Assembly (NCBI GenBank): GCA_949126835.1
Contig: OX421498.1
Coordinates: forward strand, 1,122,501 to 1,186,500
Reading direction: 5' to 3'
Origin: Anisus vortex
Lineage: Eukaryota; Mollusca; Gastropoda; Planorbidae
Length of the DNA: 64,000 nucleotides
Part shown: positions 48,230 through 59,219 of the stretch, one piece after another
Numbering within the stretch: the stretch's first letter is position 1
Layout: each line of letters opens with the position of its first letter
Program-made: the position numbers and the translations under genes
Notes under the pieces: generated by a model
The model's input: only the letters and a program-made list of their open reading frames with translations
What the model was told of the DNA's origin: nothing
The model's database searches: none

Positions 48230-49545
48230 TTCAGAGGCAGCAGACGTAAACCAAAGCAGTAGACGTGAACCGAGGCAGTAGATGTCAACAGAGGCAGTAG
48301 ATGTCAACAGAGGCAGTAGGTGTAAACAGAGGCAGTAGAAGTAAAAAGAGGCATTAGATGTAAACAGAGGCAGTAGATGTAAACAGAGGCAATAGATGTA
48401 AACAGAGGCAGTAGACATGAACCGAGGCAGTAGATGTCAACAGAGGTAGTAGATGTAAACAGAGGCAGTAGATGTAAACAGAGGCAGTAGATGTAAACAG
48501 CGGCATTAGACGTAAACAGAGGCATTAGATGTAAACAGAGGCAGTAGATGTAAACAGAGGCATTAGACGTAAACAGAGGCAGTAGATGTAAACAGAGGCA
48601 GTAGATGTAAACAGAGGCAGTAGATGTAAACAGAGGCAGTAGACATGAACAGTGGCATTGAACGTGAACGAGGCATTAGATGTAAACAGAGGCAGTAGAC
48701 ATGAACAGAGGCATTAGATGTAAACAGAGGCATTAGACGTAAACAGAGGCATTAGATGTAAACAGAGGCAGTAGACATGAACAGAGGCATTAGACCTGAA
48801 CAGAGGCATTAGATGTAAACAGAGGCAGTAGACATGAACAGAGGCATTAGATGTAAACAGAGGCAGTAGAAATGAACAGAGGCATTAGACGTGAACAGAG
48901 GCATTAGATGTAAACAGAGGCAGTAGACATGAACAGAGGCATTACATGTAAACAGAGGCAGTAGACGTGAACAGAGGCAGTAGATGTAAACAGATGCAGT
49001 AGATGTAAACAGAGGCAGTAGATGTAAACAGAGGCAGTAGATGTAAACAAAGGCAGTAGACGTGAACAGAGGCATTACATGTAAACAGAGGCAGTAGACG
49101 TGAACAGAGGCAGTAGATGTAAACAGAGGCAGTAGACGTGAACAGAGGCATTAGATGTAAACATAGGCAGTAGATGTAAACAGAGGCAGAAGACGTAAAC
49201 AGAGGCAGTAGACATAAACAGAGGCAGCAGACATGAACCGAGGCAGTAGATGTCAACAGAGGCAGTAGATGTAAACAGAGGCAGTAGATGTAAACAGAGG
49301 CAGTAGATGTAAACAGAGGCATTAGATGTAAACAGAGGCAGTAGATGTAAACAGAGGCAGTAGACATAAACAGAGGCAGTAGATGTAAACAGAGGCAGTA
49401 GATGTAAACAGAGGCAGTAGACGTGAACAGAGGCATTAGATGTTAGCAGAGGCAGCAGACATAAACAGAGGCATTAAATGTAAACAGAGGCAGTAGACAT
49501 GAACAGAGGCATTAGATGTAAACAGAGGCAGTAGACGTGAACCGG
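48230..49545. repeat. Minisatellite, 19-bp unit, about 69 copies
   Basis: The unit is AGAGGCAGTAGATGTAAAC. Frequent variants are AGGCATTAGATG, AGACGTGAAC and AGACATGAAC, in a mixed order. The long minus-strand open frames here are by-products of the 57-base triple period. Confidence 0.95.
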
Positions 49546-49599
49546 GGCGTTATCATGTTCCGTCACAGTCACGGTTATAACAACCATTCACTACAACAG

Positions 49600-49860
49600 A
49601 TGATCATTGTCTCCATATTCTCGAAAGACTGTGGAACACCCTGGATCAGGCCTCCATCACTGCCCCTACTGTGCCGGCTTTCAAATCGTCACTAAAGGGC
49701 TGGTCTAAAAACCTAAAGTGAAACCCCGTCATCTGTATATAATTGTTGTTTGTGATGCGTTTTTTTATGTTTAGTTAAATGGTGGACTCTTTCCTCGGTC
49801 CAAACGAGGTCTCCGCAGTAATATGAAGAAGACGAAGATGATGAAGATGCATACAATTAA
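49600..49860 (+). pseudogene. LINE C-terminal fragment and 3' tail
   Basis: A plus-strand frame gives ERLWNTLDQASITAPTVPAF followed by KSSLKGWSKNLK, like the end of non-LTR reverse transcriptases. Downstream text GGTCTCCGCAGTAATATGAA leads to a (GAAGA)n tail, as near 54.5 and 58.9 kb. Confidence 0.7.
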
Positions 49861-49864
49861 ACGT

Positions 49865-50720
49865 GCAAGCGTACGCACGACAGCTGGAATTCCCTGTTTG
49901 TAAGGTCTAATATTCAATGTGTTTCATTATGGCGTTGGTATTGGACTAAGCCAAATCCGGCTTTTAGCGTTCATCTCTTACAAGTTCTTTGCCATATAAA
50001 AGTTCTTTATTTCTAGATCTCTCGCTTTGATCTCATTAAAAAGAAAACAAAAAGAATGGTAAGTCTTGAGCAGTAGGTAGATATTTGAAGTCATTTCTTT
50101 TTTTCTCAATTTCTAGCTTTGGTTTGCTAACCTTTTATTTTAATCCTGAAAATATCTTGCATCACATACCTGCCTAGTTCATCATAATCATTAGGAGCCT
50201 TGTCGGATGGCGTGGGCGATGTTTTTCAACGTTTCCGGCAAACTCTAGCATTTCTGTTTTTTGCCCTGCCATGCCATTCCGTTAGATCATCTAATATCTT
50301 CCTTCTCTGTCTTCCTCTGCATTTCTTTCCCTCCAGCTTTCCAGTTATTATGATGTTTTCTACGTTTTCTTTTCTAATTATGTGTCCTACTAATGTCGAT
50401 TTTCTTTTCATGATCTTTACAATTATTTCTCTGTTAGTCTTTGACCTTTTTAGCACCTCCACATTAGATATTTTATCTGTCCATGCCACTCGTTGCATTC
50501 TTCTATAGAGCCACATCTCTTGACTTTACAAATATGCAGTTATATTTTTTGTTCAATGTCCATGACTCACAGCCAAAAAATAAAATTGGTTCTATGTAGC
50601 ATTTTAGTACTATTCTCGGCAATGATTTGTTTTTTAATATATTTTTCATTTTCATGAAAACACTTTTGGCTTGAGCGATTCTAGTTAAAAGTTTTAAAAT
50701 TAAGAGGCAAGACGATCTGT
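49865..50720 (-). pseudogene. LINE reverse transcriptase C-terminal fragment (segmental unit 1)
   Basis: The minus frame 50516-50226 has EMW/MWLYRRMQRVAWTDKIS, KRKSTLVGHIIRKE and KLEGKKCRGRQRRKILDDL, typical of the C-terminus of a non-LTR reverse transcriptase. The same fragment lies at 55.1-55.6 kb (with ILLYGCEALTMNKKM) and 61.7-62.3 kb, so it marks the start of each segmental unit. Confidence 0.8.
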
Positions 50721-50801
50721 CGATATTATGTCCCCTACACCTTAAACTTGCATCAATTACACACTAAATCATAGCAGTCCAGACTGCCCCATTGATATAT
50801 A

Positions 50802-51281
50802 TTGTTACGAATATCGGTCATAGAGGAATGACGTAGTAAGGCATTGACCTCTTAACAAGTGCGTATCAGAGTCCAAGGCGACCAAGGTTTGACCTTTGTG
50901 CCCTGAGGGCAGTTTAAATAAAATAATTCGTCCAACCCCGTGGAAATTGGAGGATAATTCTGGATCGTAGTAATTATAGAGAAAGAGGTTAAAATGCGTA
51001 TTAAGACCCTGTAGAATCTTCGATGATAGTTTTCTTTGGAAAGTCCCGACCTCCTTAAAGTTAGTTCAGTTTGAAAGTTTGTAGATTGAAGTCGCTATAT
51101 TAATTCTTGTATATTTAATGTCATTTTGTTGATACTTATGTGGCCATCAGTTGAGGCATTTATTGATCGTTTATATTGAGTCTACAATTTAAATAAAATT
51201 GTTTATTCAACCACTGGAGTTGTTTGATCTATCATTGTTGAGAAAGGTGTTGAAGATAATTATCCCGAATATAACTACATT
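50802..51281 (+). mobile_element. Probable solo LTR
   Basis: It starts TGTTACGAATATCGG and ends CCCGAATATAACTACA, so it is TG...CA with partly inverted ends. It has an internal AATAAA. Unit 2 lacks this block at the matching place (after CAGTCCAGACTG.CCCATTGAT near 55665), which supports insertion. No clear target duplication was seen. Confidence 0.5.
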
Positions 51282-51409
51282 GCTGCATAGACCTGTCAGT
51301 CAAGGGACCCCTAGCTGAATCTAGAGACTTCTAATAAAGATACAACTATATTCATTGAATCCGATTTAACGAGTCGTAATAATAATAATCATAATAAAGA
51401 GGACCATAA

Positions 51410-51429
51410 CAATATATATATACATATAC

Positions 51430-51505
<76 letters not shown>

Positions 51506-51560
51506 TAGACAGATAGATAGATTGAAAGATTGATTAATTGATTGATTGATTGATATATAC
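51410..51560. repeat. Simple repeats (TA)n, (GA)n, (GATA/GATT)n
   Basis: A composite microsatellite at the same place in each segmental unit (compare 55670-55990 and 62290-62460). Confidence 0.95.
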
Positions 51561-51643
51561 ACAGATAACATATCGATTTATAAATCGGCCTTTTACAAAG
51601 AGAAGTTTGGGCGATCTTTCAATTGCTTCCAGATCAAATTTAA

Positions 51644-51717
51644 CCCTTACAGTCCCAGGCGCGTATATAGCGGGACTGAAGGTAGCATAGATAGAAAGTA
51701 GGTCGGTACGGGAAGGG
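51644..51717. mobile_element. 74-bp piggyBac-like MITE with empty paralogous sites
   Basis: CCCT...AGGG element flanked by TTAA on the left and TTCA on the right. Units 2 and 3 read straight through the site (CAAATTGAACAG near 56060, CAAATTTAACAG near 62535), so this is a clean insertion into a TTAA. Sequence nearly matches 38635-38707. Confidence 0.85.
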
Positions 51718-51931
51718 TTCACAGAAAAATCAAACCTAGCATTGATTTTTTGTCAAAATTCCTGAGCTATTTTCTCTAAACATTTGATCGAAGTAAATAA
51801 AATTCCACTAGGATGTACATGTTGTGTACGTTCTCCTCGAGCTGATTTAAAAGTAAATATAATTTAATCTTTTGCATACATAATCCTGCTGCCTAGTTCT
51901 GTAATCGAATCTATTTGATGTGTACTTATAG

Positions 51932-52858
51932 CGTGGTAGAACCGATACGAAAGACAACACAGCAATTGATCCTGCAGCTGCTAAAGACGAGGACGTGTGT
52001 TCGATCTGCTACGCGAGCTACAGTAGCAGTAAAGAGAAGGAGTTCCTTCCCTGTGCCCACTGCTTTCATGAGGATTGTCTTGACCAGTGGCTAGCGGTGA
52101 GTTATAAAGTAAAACGACAAGTCGAAAAGCGACAGCTTTGTGAGTCTAAACTCAACATGTTTAGAACACTTCGTTCTGTCGACTCCTTGCTTCTGGAAGT
52201 GCCCCATTTCTCTAGGACGACCGTTGGCCTTCTCAATATCCGGTCCGAAGGTCTGGAATCTACTTCCTAATTCAACTCAGGCGAACAAGTTCTATTGTTA
52301 TTTTCGAAAAGAACATAAAATCTCATTTTTTTAAATATTTACCTTAGATAACATGCTTTAGACGCCTACTGTCTAAGGCCTACTTATACTTATATGTTAA
52401 GTCGGTTAATGCTTCATTTATTTGTTTTGTCGTATGTTTGTAAAGTCTTAAATCATCATTTAGTTTTATATTTCTTGAGTTTATATCCGTGTTTTTAGTT
52501 GTATGTTAAATGCGCTCTGAACTAACATTATGTTTGTTGGCAGCGCTAGACAGATATTTTTATTATTTTATGATAAGTTTTGGTACCAAAGTTTTGGATT
52601 TTGCTTATCAGATGTAGACACTATTATTTAACGTGTGCTGTTGTTCTTTTTTCTCTTCATTACTATCAGGATCACAATGCCTGTCCTGTTTGCAGAACTA
52701 TTGCAATAGATCGAACAGCTCCAGCTCAACCTGATGAGTCTCTATCGACCAGACAAATTTTGTCCTTACTTTTAACTGCTGCAATTTTTTCCATCTGTGG
52801 ATACGTCTTCGATATCTACAACTATGGAAATAATTTCAAAATCTCCAGATCGGACTGA
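51932..52858 (+). CDS. RING-H2 protein with C-terminal hydrophobic segment, copy E (5' end not found)
   Basis: Two 3' exons: 51932-52096 and 52670-52858 (117 residues in total). In-frame TAG just before 51932 supports the acceptor there, so coding exons upstream must exist but were not found. The RING is C3H2C3: CSIC, then PCAHCFHEDC, DQWL and CPVC, with the intron between the sixth and seventh zinc ligands. A C-terminal hydrophobic stretch follows (QILSLLLTAAIFSICGYVF), then YNYGNNFKISRSD. Family knowledge: RING-H2 domains bind two zinc ions and usually act as E3 ubiquitin ligases; a C-terminal membrane anchor suggests an ER or other membrane location. The intron carries a LINE fragment also present in copy F. 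AATAAA at 53090 may be the poly(A) signal. Confidence 0.8.
52145..52570 (+). pseudogene. LINE C-terminal fragment in RING copy E intron
   Basis: Frames here give RTLRSVDSLLLEVPHF and FSISGPKVWNLLP, a usual C-terminal motif of non-LTR reverse transcriptases. The 3' UTR part (TATGTTAAATGCGCTCTGA) recurs reversed at 59.93-60.07 kb. The same insertion sits in copy F at 56490-56900, so it predates the duplication. Confidence 0.75.
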
Positions 52859-53217
52859 TCGGATCACTGCAGCTACTTAGTAAAGTAAAATATTTTTTAT
52901 GAATCATTTTTTAAAACGAAGAACATTCTATCTGTCGTTTAGGTGAAAAGAAAAGAACTATTGTTGGACTCAATCAGCTTCGTCTATAATAGGATATATA
53001 AGTCTTATATATAGTCTTTTCACTATAATAAACACATAAAATATATATTATTTTAATAATTTTCAAAAGGCATGCATTTATATAGAAACAATAAATATTT
53101 ATTTAAACCAAAGATTGGTGTAGTTTTTTGGTTTATCTGTTTTTTTAATGCAAAATCATTAGCCATTTGTAGTAGTAAATAACTCAATAAAAACTAAATA
53201 ACGTTACTTTCAATCAA

Positions 53218-53760
53218 CTATTGTTTACTTCTAATACCTGCAATGTCGCCCGGTAACACAAACATATCCCATACTATAGGTACAGGCATCCAGGCAGCGA
53301 GTGGTCCGTGAGACGGAATTGCTGTGTCCATTTCTATCTCACTACCGAAGCCGCAGACCTCCCCAGTGCAATGAGAAGCGGGACACCCGGAGCCGCAGCG
53401 GTGGCTGCCCCCCTCCCCAATGCGTCCGCCCGCCGGTGTACTATTAATGTGAACGTACCGGCGGTTTACACACTTTGCCAGTCTTTGAGGCCCGCTTGTA
53501 CAGAAGTGACAGTAGGAAACCGGAAACCTCACTTTTAGAAAGTGAGAAAACGAACCGAGATTATTCTCTACGAGCTGGGAGGACAGACACGAATCTACTG
53601 CGAAGTAGGCTATATTCAAGTCTTCATACAGGTCTGCTGTAGACAGTTCCCTTTCACTCAAATCTCCTGCAAGTCTAAAGTCACATGATCTCCCGTCTGC
53701 TTCATTGCAATTTCGACACCGCGTCAAGGTGGGGCCTAAACCTTATGAATTAGATTACCC
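53218..53760 (-). CDS. GC-rich reading frame of unknown function, cysteine-rich (uncertain gene)
   Basis: The minus frame 53727-53218 gives 169 residues starting MTRCRNCNEADGRSCDF. It has several paired cysteines (CRNC, YCHFC, HRCGSGC, SHCTGEVC) and ends FVLPGDIAGIRSKQ with a stop. The tail matches the frame at 5589-5849. Base composition is far from the AT-rich surroundings, and the block is missing from segmental unit 2, which suggests an inserted element. I do not recognise the family, and it may be a transposon-borne or broken gene. Confidence 0.35.
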
Positions 53761-53934
53761 CTCCCCGGGCCTCCCCCCCCCACCCATAGGGCAGTGACTA
53801 GTATAAAACTGGGCACCTGTTGCCTGAGCCCTTCTGTGGAGCTTCCTTAAACGGGTCTGCTCGACTTGCCCGTTTTAGTTGCTGTCCCACACACACTAGG
53901 AAATCTGAACGTACCAAGAAAACTAGTGAATTAA

Positions 53935-54215
53935 CATAAACTTAATATAAACGATGAGCTTAACATAAACTTAATATAAACTTAACATAATTAATATAAA
54001 CTTAACATAAGCTTAACATAAACTTAACATAAACTTAACATAAACGTAATATAAACTAAATATGAATTTAACTTAAACTTAAAATATACTTAACATAAAC
54101 TTAACATAAACTTAACATAAATTTAACATAAACTTAACATAAATTTAAAAGAAATTTAACATAAACTTAAAATAAACTTAACATAAACATAACATAATTT
54201 TAACATAAACCTAAT
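53935..54215. repeat. 11-bp minisatellite, about 25 copies (unit 1)
   Basis: ACTTAACATAA repeats with point variants (ATTTAACATAA, ACTTAATATAA). The same repeat occurs at 58235-58655. Confidence 0.95.
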
Positions 54216-54299
54216 CAAATTGAAAGTCTTGAACCAAACCAATTAGGTCACGATTGTTGTTTTTTTAATTACAAGAAGCGCCGGCAACATTTAATGTAT

Positions 54300-54560
54300 A
54301 ATAACGAGTATAAGGTTGTATTGTACTAGGGCGAGTGTTTCAAAATAATACATTGGTCGATAAGTTCCTCGAGCCTTGTTTCGCCCACACCACTGTATTG
54401 GGGGCCCACACCACTGTATTTGGGGCCCACACCACTGTTCTTGATCTCAATCAACGACTTGGGAGATTGGTATCCACGCCAAGGTAGAACTCTTTGCAGA
54501 TGATCCATTTTCCCTCAGGTCTAACGGAGTCTCCACAGTATGGTCTCTACAGAATCAAAG
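54300..54560 (+). mobile_element. LINE 3' end (unit 1)
   Basis: AGTTCCTCGAGCC, CAACGACTTGGGAGATTGG, CCACGCCAAGGTAGAACTC and GGTCTAACGGAGTCTCCACA recur in unit 2 at 58.7-58.93 kb. The end AGGTCTAACGGAGTCTCCAC resembles the tail at 49.8 kb. Confidence 0.6.
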
Positions 54561-54587
54561 AAAACAAAAGAAAAGGCAACTCTTGGT

Positions 54588-54773
54588 TCACTTTGTCCGA
54601 GGACTTAGCGAGTATCCCAGAGTTGTGGCGAACTTGTGTATGTAGGTAGAGTCCATCCACAGCAGGACAAGGAAGATGACAACTGAACTTACAGCACCAG
54701 TGTAGCCAAAAGTTAAAGCCAAAATTCTGTTGTCTGTTATTGAATACTTTAATATCTTCGTTGATAACAGGGT
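54588..54773 (-). CDS. Terminal exon with membrane segment, copy 1 (orphan?)
   Basis: After an acceptor (T-rich then CAG at 54776-54774) the minus strand is open for 61 residues: TLLSTKILKYSITDNR, then a hydrophobic segment (AVSSVVIFLVLLWM), then MDSTYIHKFATTLGYS and a TGA. A duplicate with the same acceptor lies at 59219-59094. Conservation of frame between the two copies, with mostly synonymous or conservative changes, supports coding. The upstream exons are not visible: LINE sequence begins at 54850. The protein is unrecognised; the exon may be a leftover of the segmental duplication. Confidence 0.45.
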   Translation of the reverse strand, partial: TLLSTKILKYSITDNRILALTFGYTGAVSSVVIFLVLLWMDSTYIHKFATTLGYSLSPRTK

Positions 54774-54849
54774 CTGAAAAAAAAAAAGAAATTACGATAA
54801 TAAGGTTTTGGTAAATTTGGTAACTACTTCTGTGCTGAGCAAGGTTCTC

Positions 54850-55068
54850 TCAGTTTCCGACCTCTACATCTATAGCTTTTAAGTCACGTTTGCAGACGTC
54901 CTTGAACCTGAGTTGGGGGCGGCCAGTAGCTCTCTTGCCTTCAGCGACCTTAGCATATAGCAGGTCTTTTGGGATTCGCCCATCCTCCATCCTGGAAACA
55001 TGGCCAAGCCACCGAAGACGTCGTTGGCGAAGGAGAGTGATCATGCTAGGCATGTTAGCCCGTTGCAA
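54850..55068 (-). pseudogene. LINE reverse transcriptase C-terminal fragment
   Basis: The frame has RQRRLRWLGHVSRMEDGRIP, KDLLYAKVAEGKR and GRPQLRFKDVCKRDLKA, a typical C-terminal end of a non-LTR reverse transcriptase. It lies at the border between segmental units 1 and 2. Confidence 0.85.
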
Positions 55069-55089
55069 GACCTCGTTGTTTGTTATGCA

Positions 55090-55600
55090 CTACAACAGAT
55101 GCATACATTTAAATATACACGCGTACGCACGACAGCGGGAATTCCATGTTTGTAGTGTTTAACTTTTAATGTGTTTCCTTATGTCGTTGTTATTTAACTA
55201 AGCAAACACCGGCTTTTTAGCTTTCATTTCATACAAGGCATTTGCCATATACAAGTTCTTTATTTCTAGATCTCTCGCTTTGATTGCAATGAAAAAACAA
55301 AACAGAATGGTAAGTCTTGAACAGGAGGTAGATATTTTCTCTGTCCATGCCACTCTTTGCATTCTTATATATAGCCACATCTCTGCACTTTCCAAATCTG
55401 CAGTCATCTTTTTGTTCATTGTCAATGCCTCACAGCCATATAATAAAATTGGTTCAATGTAGCACTTTAGTACCTTCTTCCTTGTCTCTATCGTCAATGA
55501 TTTGTTTCTTAATATATTTTTCATTTTCATGAAGACACTTTTGGCTTGAGCGATTCTAGTTAGAAGTTTTAAAATTAAGAGGTAGAGGGCACTGTCGATA
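55090..55600 (-). pseudogene. LINE reverse transcriptase C-terminal fragment (unit 2)
   Basis: Parallel to 49865-50720: KVLKCYIEPILLYGCEALTM, DLESAEMWLYIRMQRVAWTE. Broken after that point, and shorter than the unit 1 copy. Confidence 0.8.
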
Positions 55601-55664
55601 TTATGTCCCTTACACCTTCAACTTGCATCAATTACCACCTCAAACAGAACAGTCCAGACTGCGC

Positions 55665-55995
55665 CATTGATAGATAGATAGATATATAAAAAAGATAGAT
55701 TGATAGATTGATAGATTGATAGATTGATAGATTGATAGATTGATAGATTGATAGAGTGATAGATTGATAGATTGATAGATTGATAGATTGATTTATGTAT
55801 CAATTGATAGATTGATAGATTGATAGATAGATTAATAGATATATAAATAGATCGATTGATAGACAGATTGATTGATAGACAGATAGATAGATTAATAGAT
55901 AGATTGATTGATAGATTGATTGATTGATTGGTAGATAGATAGACATATTACTTGATTGATTGATTGATCGATTGATTGATTGATACACAGATAAC
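55665..55995. repeat. (GATA)n and (GATTGATA)n simple repeat (unit 2)
   Basis: About 320 bases of GATA/GATT units, equivalent in place to 51.41-51.56 kb. Confidence 0.95.
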
Positions 55996-56279
55996 ATATC
56001 GATGTATAAATCGGCCTTTTGAAAATAGATGGATGGACGATCTTTCAATTGCTTCCAGATCAAATTGAACAGAAAAATCAAACCTAGCATTGATTTGTTG
56101 TCAAAATGCCTGAGATATTTCCTTTAAACATTTTATCGAAGTAAATAAAATTCCACTAGGACGTACACGTTGTGTACGTTCTCCTCGAGCTGATTTAAAA
56201 GTAAATAGAATCGAATCTTTTACATACATAATCCTGCTTCCTAGTTCTGTAATCGAATCTTTTTGATGTGTACTTAAAG

Positions 56280-57180
56280 CGTGGAAGAACCGATACGAAA
56301 AACAACACAGCAATTGAGCCTGCAGCTGCCAAAGACGAGGACATATGTTCGATCTGCTATGAGGGCTACAGTAGTAGTAAGGAGAAGGAGTTCCTTCCTT
56401 GTGCCCACTGCTTTCATGAGGATTGTCTTGACCAGTGGCTGTCGGTGAGTGATCAATTAAAACGACATTTCGAAAAACGAAAGCTTTGTGAGTCTAAACT
56501 CAACAAGTTAAGAACACTTCGTTCTGTTGACTCCTCGCTTCTGGAAGTGCCCCGTTTCTATCTGACGACCGTTGGCCTTAGAGCCTTCTCAATATCCGGT
56601 CCGAAGGTGTGGAATCTACTTCCCATTTAACTCATGCCAACAGTTTCTATTGTTACTTTTGAAAAGAACATAAAAACTCTTTATTTCAACAATTATCTTA
56701 GATAACATGCTTTAGACCCATACTGTCTTACTTATATAGAAAGCCGGTTAATGAATTATTTGATGTTTGTAAAGTTTTAAATCATCATTTAGTTTTATAT
56801 TTCTTAGCCTAGAGATTATATCCGTGTTGTTATTTGTATGTTAAATGCGCTCTGAGCTTATATTATGTCTGTAGGCAGCTCTATACAAATATTATAATTA
56901 TTATTATTATTAGTTTTGGTAAAAAGTTTTGGATTTTCTTATTAGATGTATTATTTAAAGTGTGCTGTTTTTTTTTTCTCTTCATTGCTTACAGACTCAG
57001 AATTCCTGTCCTATTTGCAGAACTGTTGCAATAGCTCAAGAAGATCAACCTGATGATCCTCTATCGACCACGGCGGTTAAAATTCTTTCATCGGTTTTAA
57101 CTGCTACAATTCTTTCCATCGGTGGTTACTTCATCGATTTCTACAACTTTGAAAATATTTTCAAAATCTCTAGATTTTAA
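56280..57180 (+). CDS. RING-H2 protein with C-terminal hydrophobic segment, copy F (5' end not found)
   Basis: Two 3' exons: 56280-56444 and 56995-57180 (116 residues), with the same boundaries and lengths as copy E. RING ligands are all kept: CSIC, PCAHCFHEDC, CPIC. C-terminal hydrophobic segment (ILSSVLTATILSIGGYF), then YNFENIFKISRF. Between E and F the RING is almost unchanged, whereas the linker (AIAQEDQPDDP against AIDRTAPAQPDE) and the tail differ, which fits two working paralogues. The upstream acceptor is AAAG in place of TATAG, so the frame is open a little further 5'. AATAAA at 57373 may be the poly(A) signal. Probably an E3 ubiquitin ligase; the substrate is unknown. Confidence 0.8.
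56490..56900 (+). pseudogene. LINE C-terminal fragment in RING copy F intron
   Basis: RTLRSVDSSLLEVPRF, AFSISGPKVWNLLPI and the shared 3' UTR text; orthologous to the insertion in copy E. Confidence 0.75.
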
Positions 57181-57419
57181 CTGATCGGATCACTGCAGCT
57201 ACTTAGTAAAGTGACTATATGGTGTACGAAAGAGCTGTTTGTCGTACGGCGGCCATCTTTCTTCAATGTTTGAAATGTTTGCTTCCTGCTATTTGTTTCT
57301 CTGATGTTTGGGACTTGGATGGGGAGAGTATTATGTCCGAATTCGCCATTTTGATGACACATTTCTTTTTTAAATAAAATATTTTTATGAAGCATTTTTA
57401 AGATGAAGAACATTCTATG

Positions 57420-58230
57420 TGTCGTTTAGGTAAAAAAAAGAACTAATGTTCACTTGGCAACGACTTACAACGGGATTGTGTTGTCAAGCAAATCACTCTT
57501 TACATTTTATATTCCTAAAATTCTGCTAGGTTTTTTTCAGAGCTTAGATTAAACAAGCCATAAAATATTTGGTAACTTTATTTTTTTTTAAATAAAATAA
57601 TTCAACTGAATGCTGTATCCAAAACAATGCCAACTTTGAGATGTGTAAATGTTACGTCGTCGTATTGTATATTTGGTAATTAAATCACATACAAATGTAT
57701 TATATCTTTATCTGCATTGGTTCAGCTATTTCAAATTTTTCTTTAGGTAACATAAAATACTTTATTTGGTCATGCTTATACCAAAAGTATAAGGGCATTG
57801 GACTTTATACTTATACAATTATTATTAGAAATATTATCGTTTTATATGTAATTTTAAGTCGTCATGTCATCATTCTACATTATGTAAAAGCAAACAGTTT
57901 AAAATGTATTAAATTTAACACACTGATCAAGATGCGAGACTAGACTCAAACCACGATTTAATAGTAATAGGCTACATAATATAACAGTTATTTTTATAGT
58001 ATTTTCACTACAATATACGCGTATAATAATATTTTTCAAGAATTTTCAGAAGACATAGGCTACATTTATAAAGAAGCAATAAATATTTCTTTAAACAAAA
58101 TATAAACGTAGTTTTTGGTTTATCTGTGTTTTTTTTATGTATTTGTCATTTGCAGTAAAATAATAAAGAATTAGCATAATAAACTTAATAATGTTTTTTT
58201 TAATAAACTTTTGTTTACATCTAATACAAA
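57420..58230. other. Region downstream of RING copy F
   Basis: AT-rich, with a degraded LINE family 1 end near 57880-57970 (CTGATCAAGATGCGAGAC, CAAACCACG). No gene. The GC-rich block present in unit 1 at 53.2-53.9 kb is absent. Confidence 0.45.
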
Positions 58231-58234
58231 GGTA

Positions 58235-58655
58235 CATAAACTTAACATAAACTTAACATAAACTTAACATAAACTTATCATAAACTTAACATAAACTTAA
58301 CATAAACTTAACATAAACTTAACATAAACTTAACATAAACGTAACATAAACTTAACATAAACTTAATATGAGCTAAAAATAAACTTAACATAAACTTAAC
58401 ATAAACTTAACATAAACTTAACATAAACTTAACATGAACTTAACATAAACTTAACATGAACTTTATATAAACTTAACATAAACTTAACATAAACTTAACA
58501 TGAACTTAACATAAACTTAACATGAACTTAACATAAACTTAACATAAACTTAACATGAACTTAACATAAACTTAACATAAACTTAACATAAACTTAACAT
58601 ATTTAACATAAACTTAACATGAACTTAACATGAACTTAACATAAACTTAATATAA
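58235..58655. repeat. 11-bp minisatellite, about 38 copies (unit 2)
   Basis: ACTTAACATAA repeats, longer and more uniform than in unit 1, with ACTTAACATGA variants. Confidence 0.95.
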
Positions 58656-58699
58656 TTGAAAGACTTGAACCAAACCAACTAGTACAAACTTGTTTTGTA

Positions 58700-58960
58700 T
58701 TTACAAGAAGCGGCAGCAGCATATAAGTTATAATAACGAACATAAGGTTTTTTTGTACTAGGAAGAGGGTTTCGAAATAATAAGTTGGTTGATAAGTTCC
58801 TCGAGTCTCGGTACTCGGAGCCTACACCACTGTTCTTGATCTCAATAAACGACTCGGGAGACTGGGATCCACGCCAAGGTACTACTCTATGCAGATGATC
58901 CATTTCCCCTCAGGTCTAACGGAGTCTCCACAATACGATGAAGAATAAGAAGAAATAAAA
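58700..58960 (+). mobile_element. LINE 3' end (unit 2)
   Basis: Duplicate of 54300-54560, ending GGTCTAACGGAGTCTCCACA then a (GAA)n-like tail. Confidence 0.6.
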
Positions 58961-59093
58961 AACTAAAGTGTATGTTTATCAAATTTAGTTCTTACATTCA
59001 TGGTCATGCTCAAACTCTACAGAATCATCTAGAGAGAAAGAACGAGCTGCCCAGTGATATGACGAACTTGTGTAAGTAGGTCGAGTCCATCGG

Positions 59094-59219
59094 TCAGTCT
59101 ATCCACAGCAGGACCAGAAAGATAAGAACTGAACTTACAGCGCCAGTGTAGCCAAAAGTTAAAGCCAGAAATCTGTTGTCTGTTACTGAATACTTTAATC
59201 TCTTCGTTGATAACAGAGT
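59094..59219 (-). CDS. Terminal exon with membrane segment, copy 2 (early stop)
   Basis: Same acceptor (CAG at 59222-59220) and frame as 54773-54588: TLLSTKRLKYSVTDNR, AVSSVLIFLVLLW, then ID and TGA. The frame of copy 1 continues after the stop (MDSTYLHKF), because about 12 extra bases carrying the TGA lie between. It therefore encodes 41 residues here and may be a shortened or decaying copy. Confidence 0.4.
   Translation of the reverse strand, partial: TLLSTKRLKYSVTDNRFLALTFGYTGAVSSVLIFLVLLWID

Noticed and set aside
48122..49436. Minus-strand frames rich in LPLFTSTASVYIYCLC that look membrane-like
   Set aside because: The 19-bp array is read with a 57-base period; there is no signal, domain or coding bias beyond the repeat.
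50200..50508. Hydrophobic plus-strand frame at 50.2 kb
   Set aside because: Antisense of the LINE reverse transcriptase fragment; the minus strand carries the recognisable motifs.
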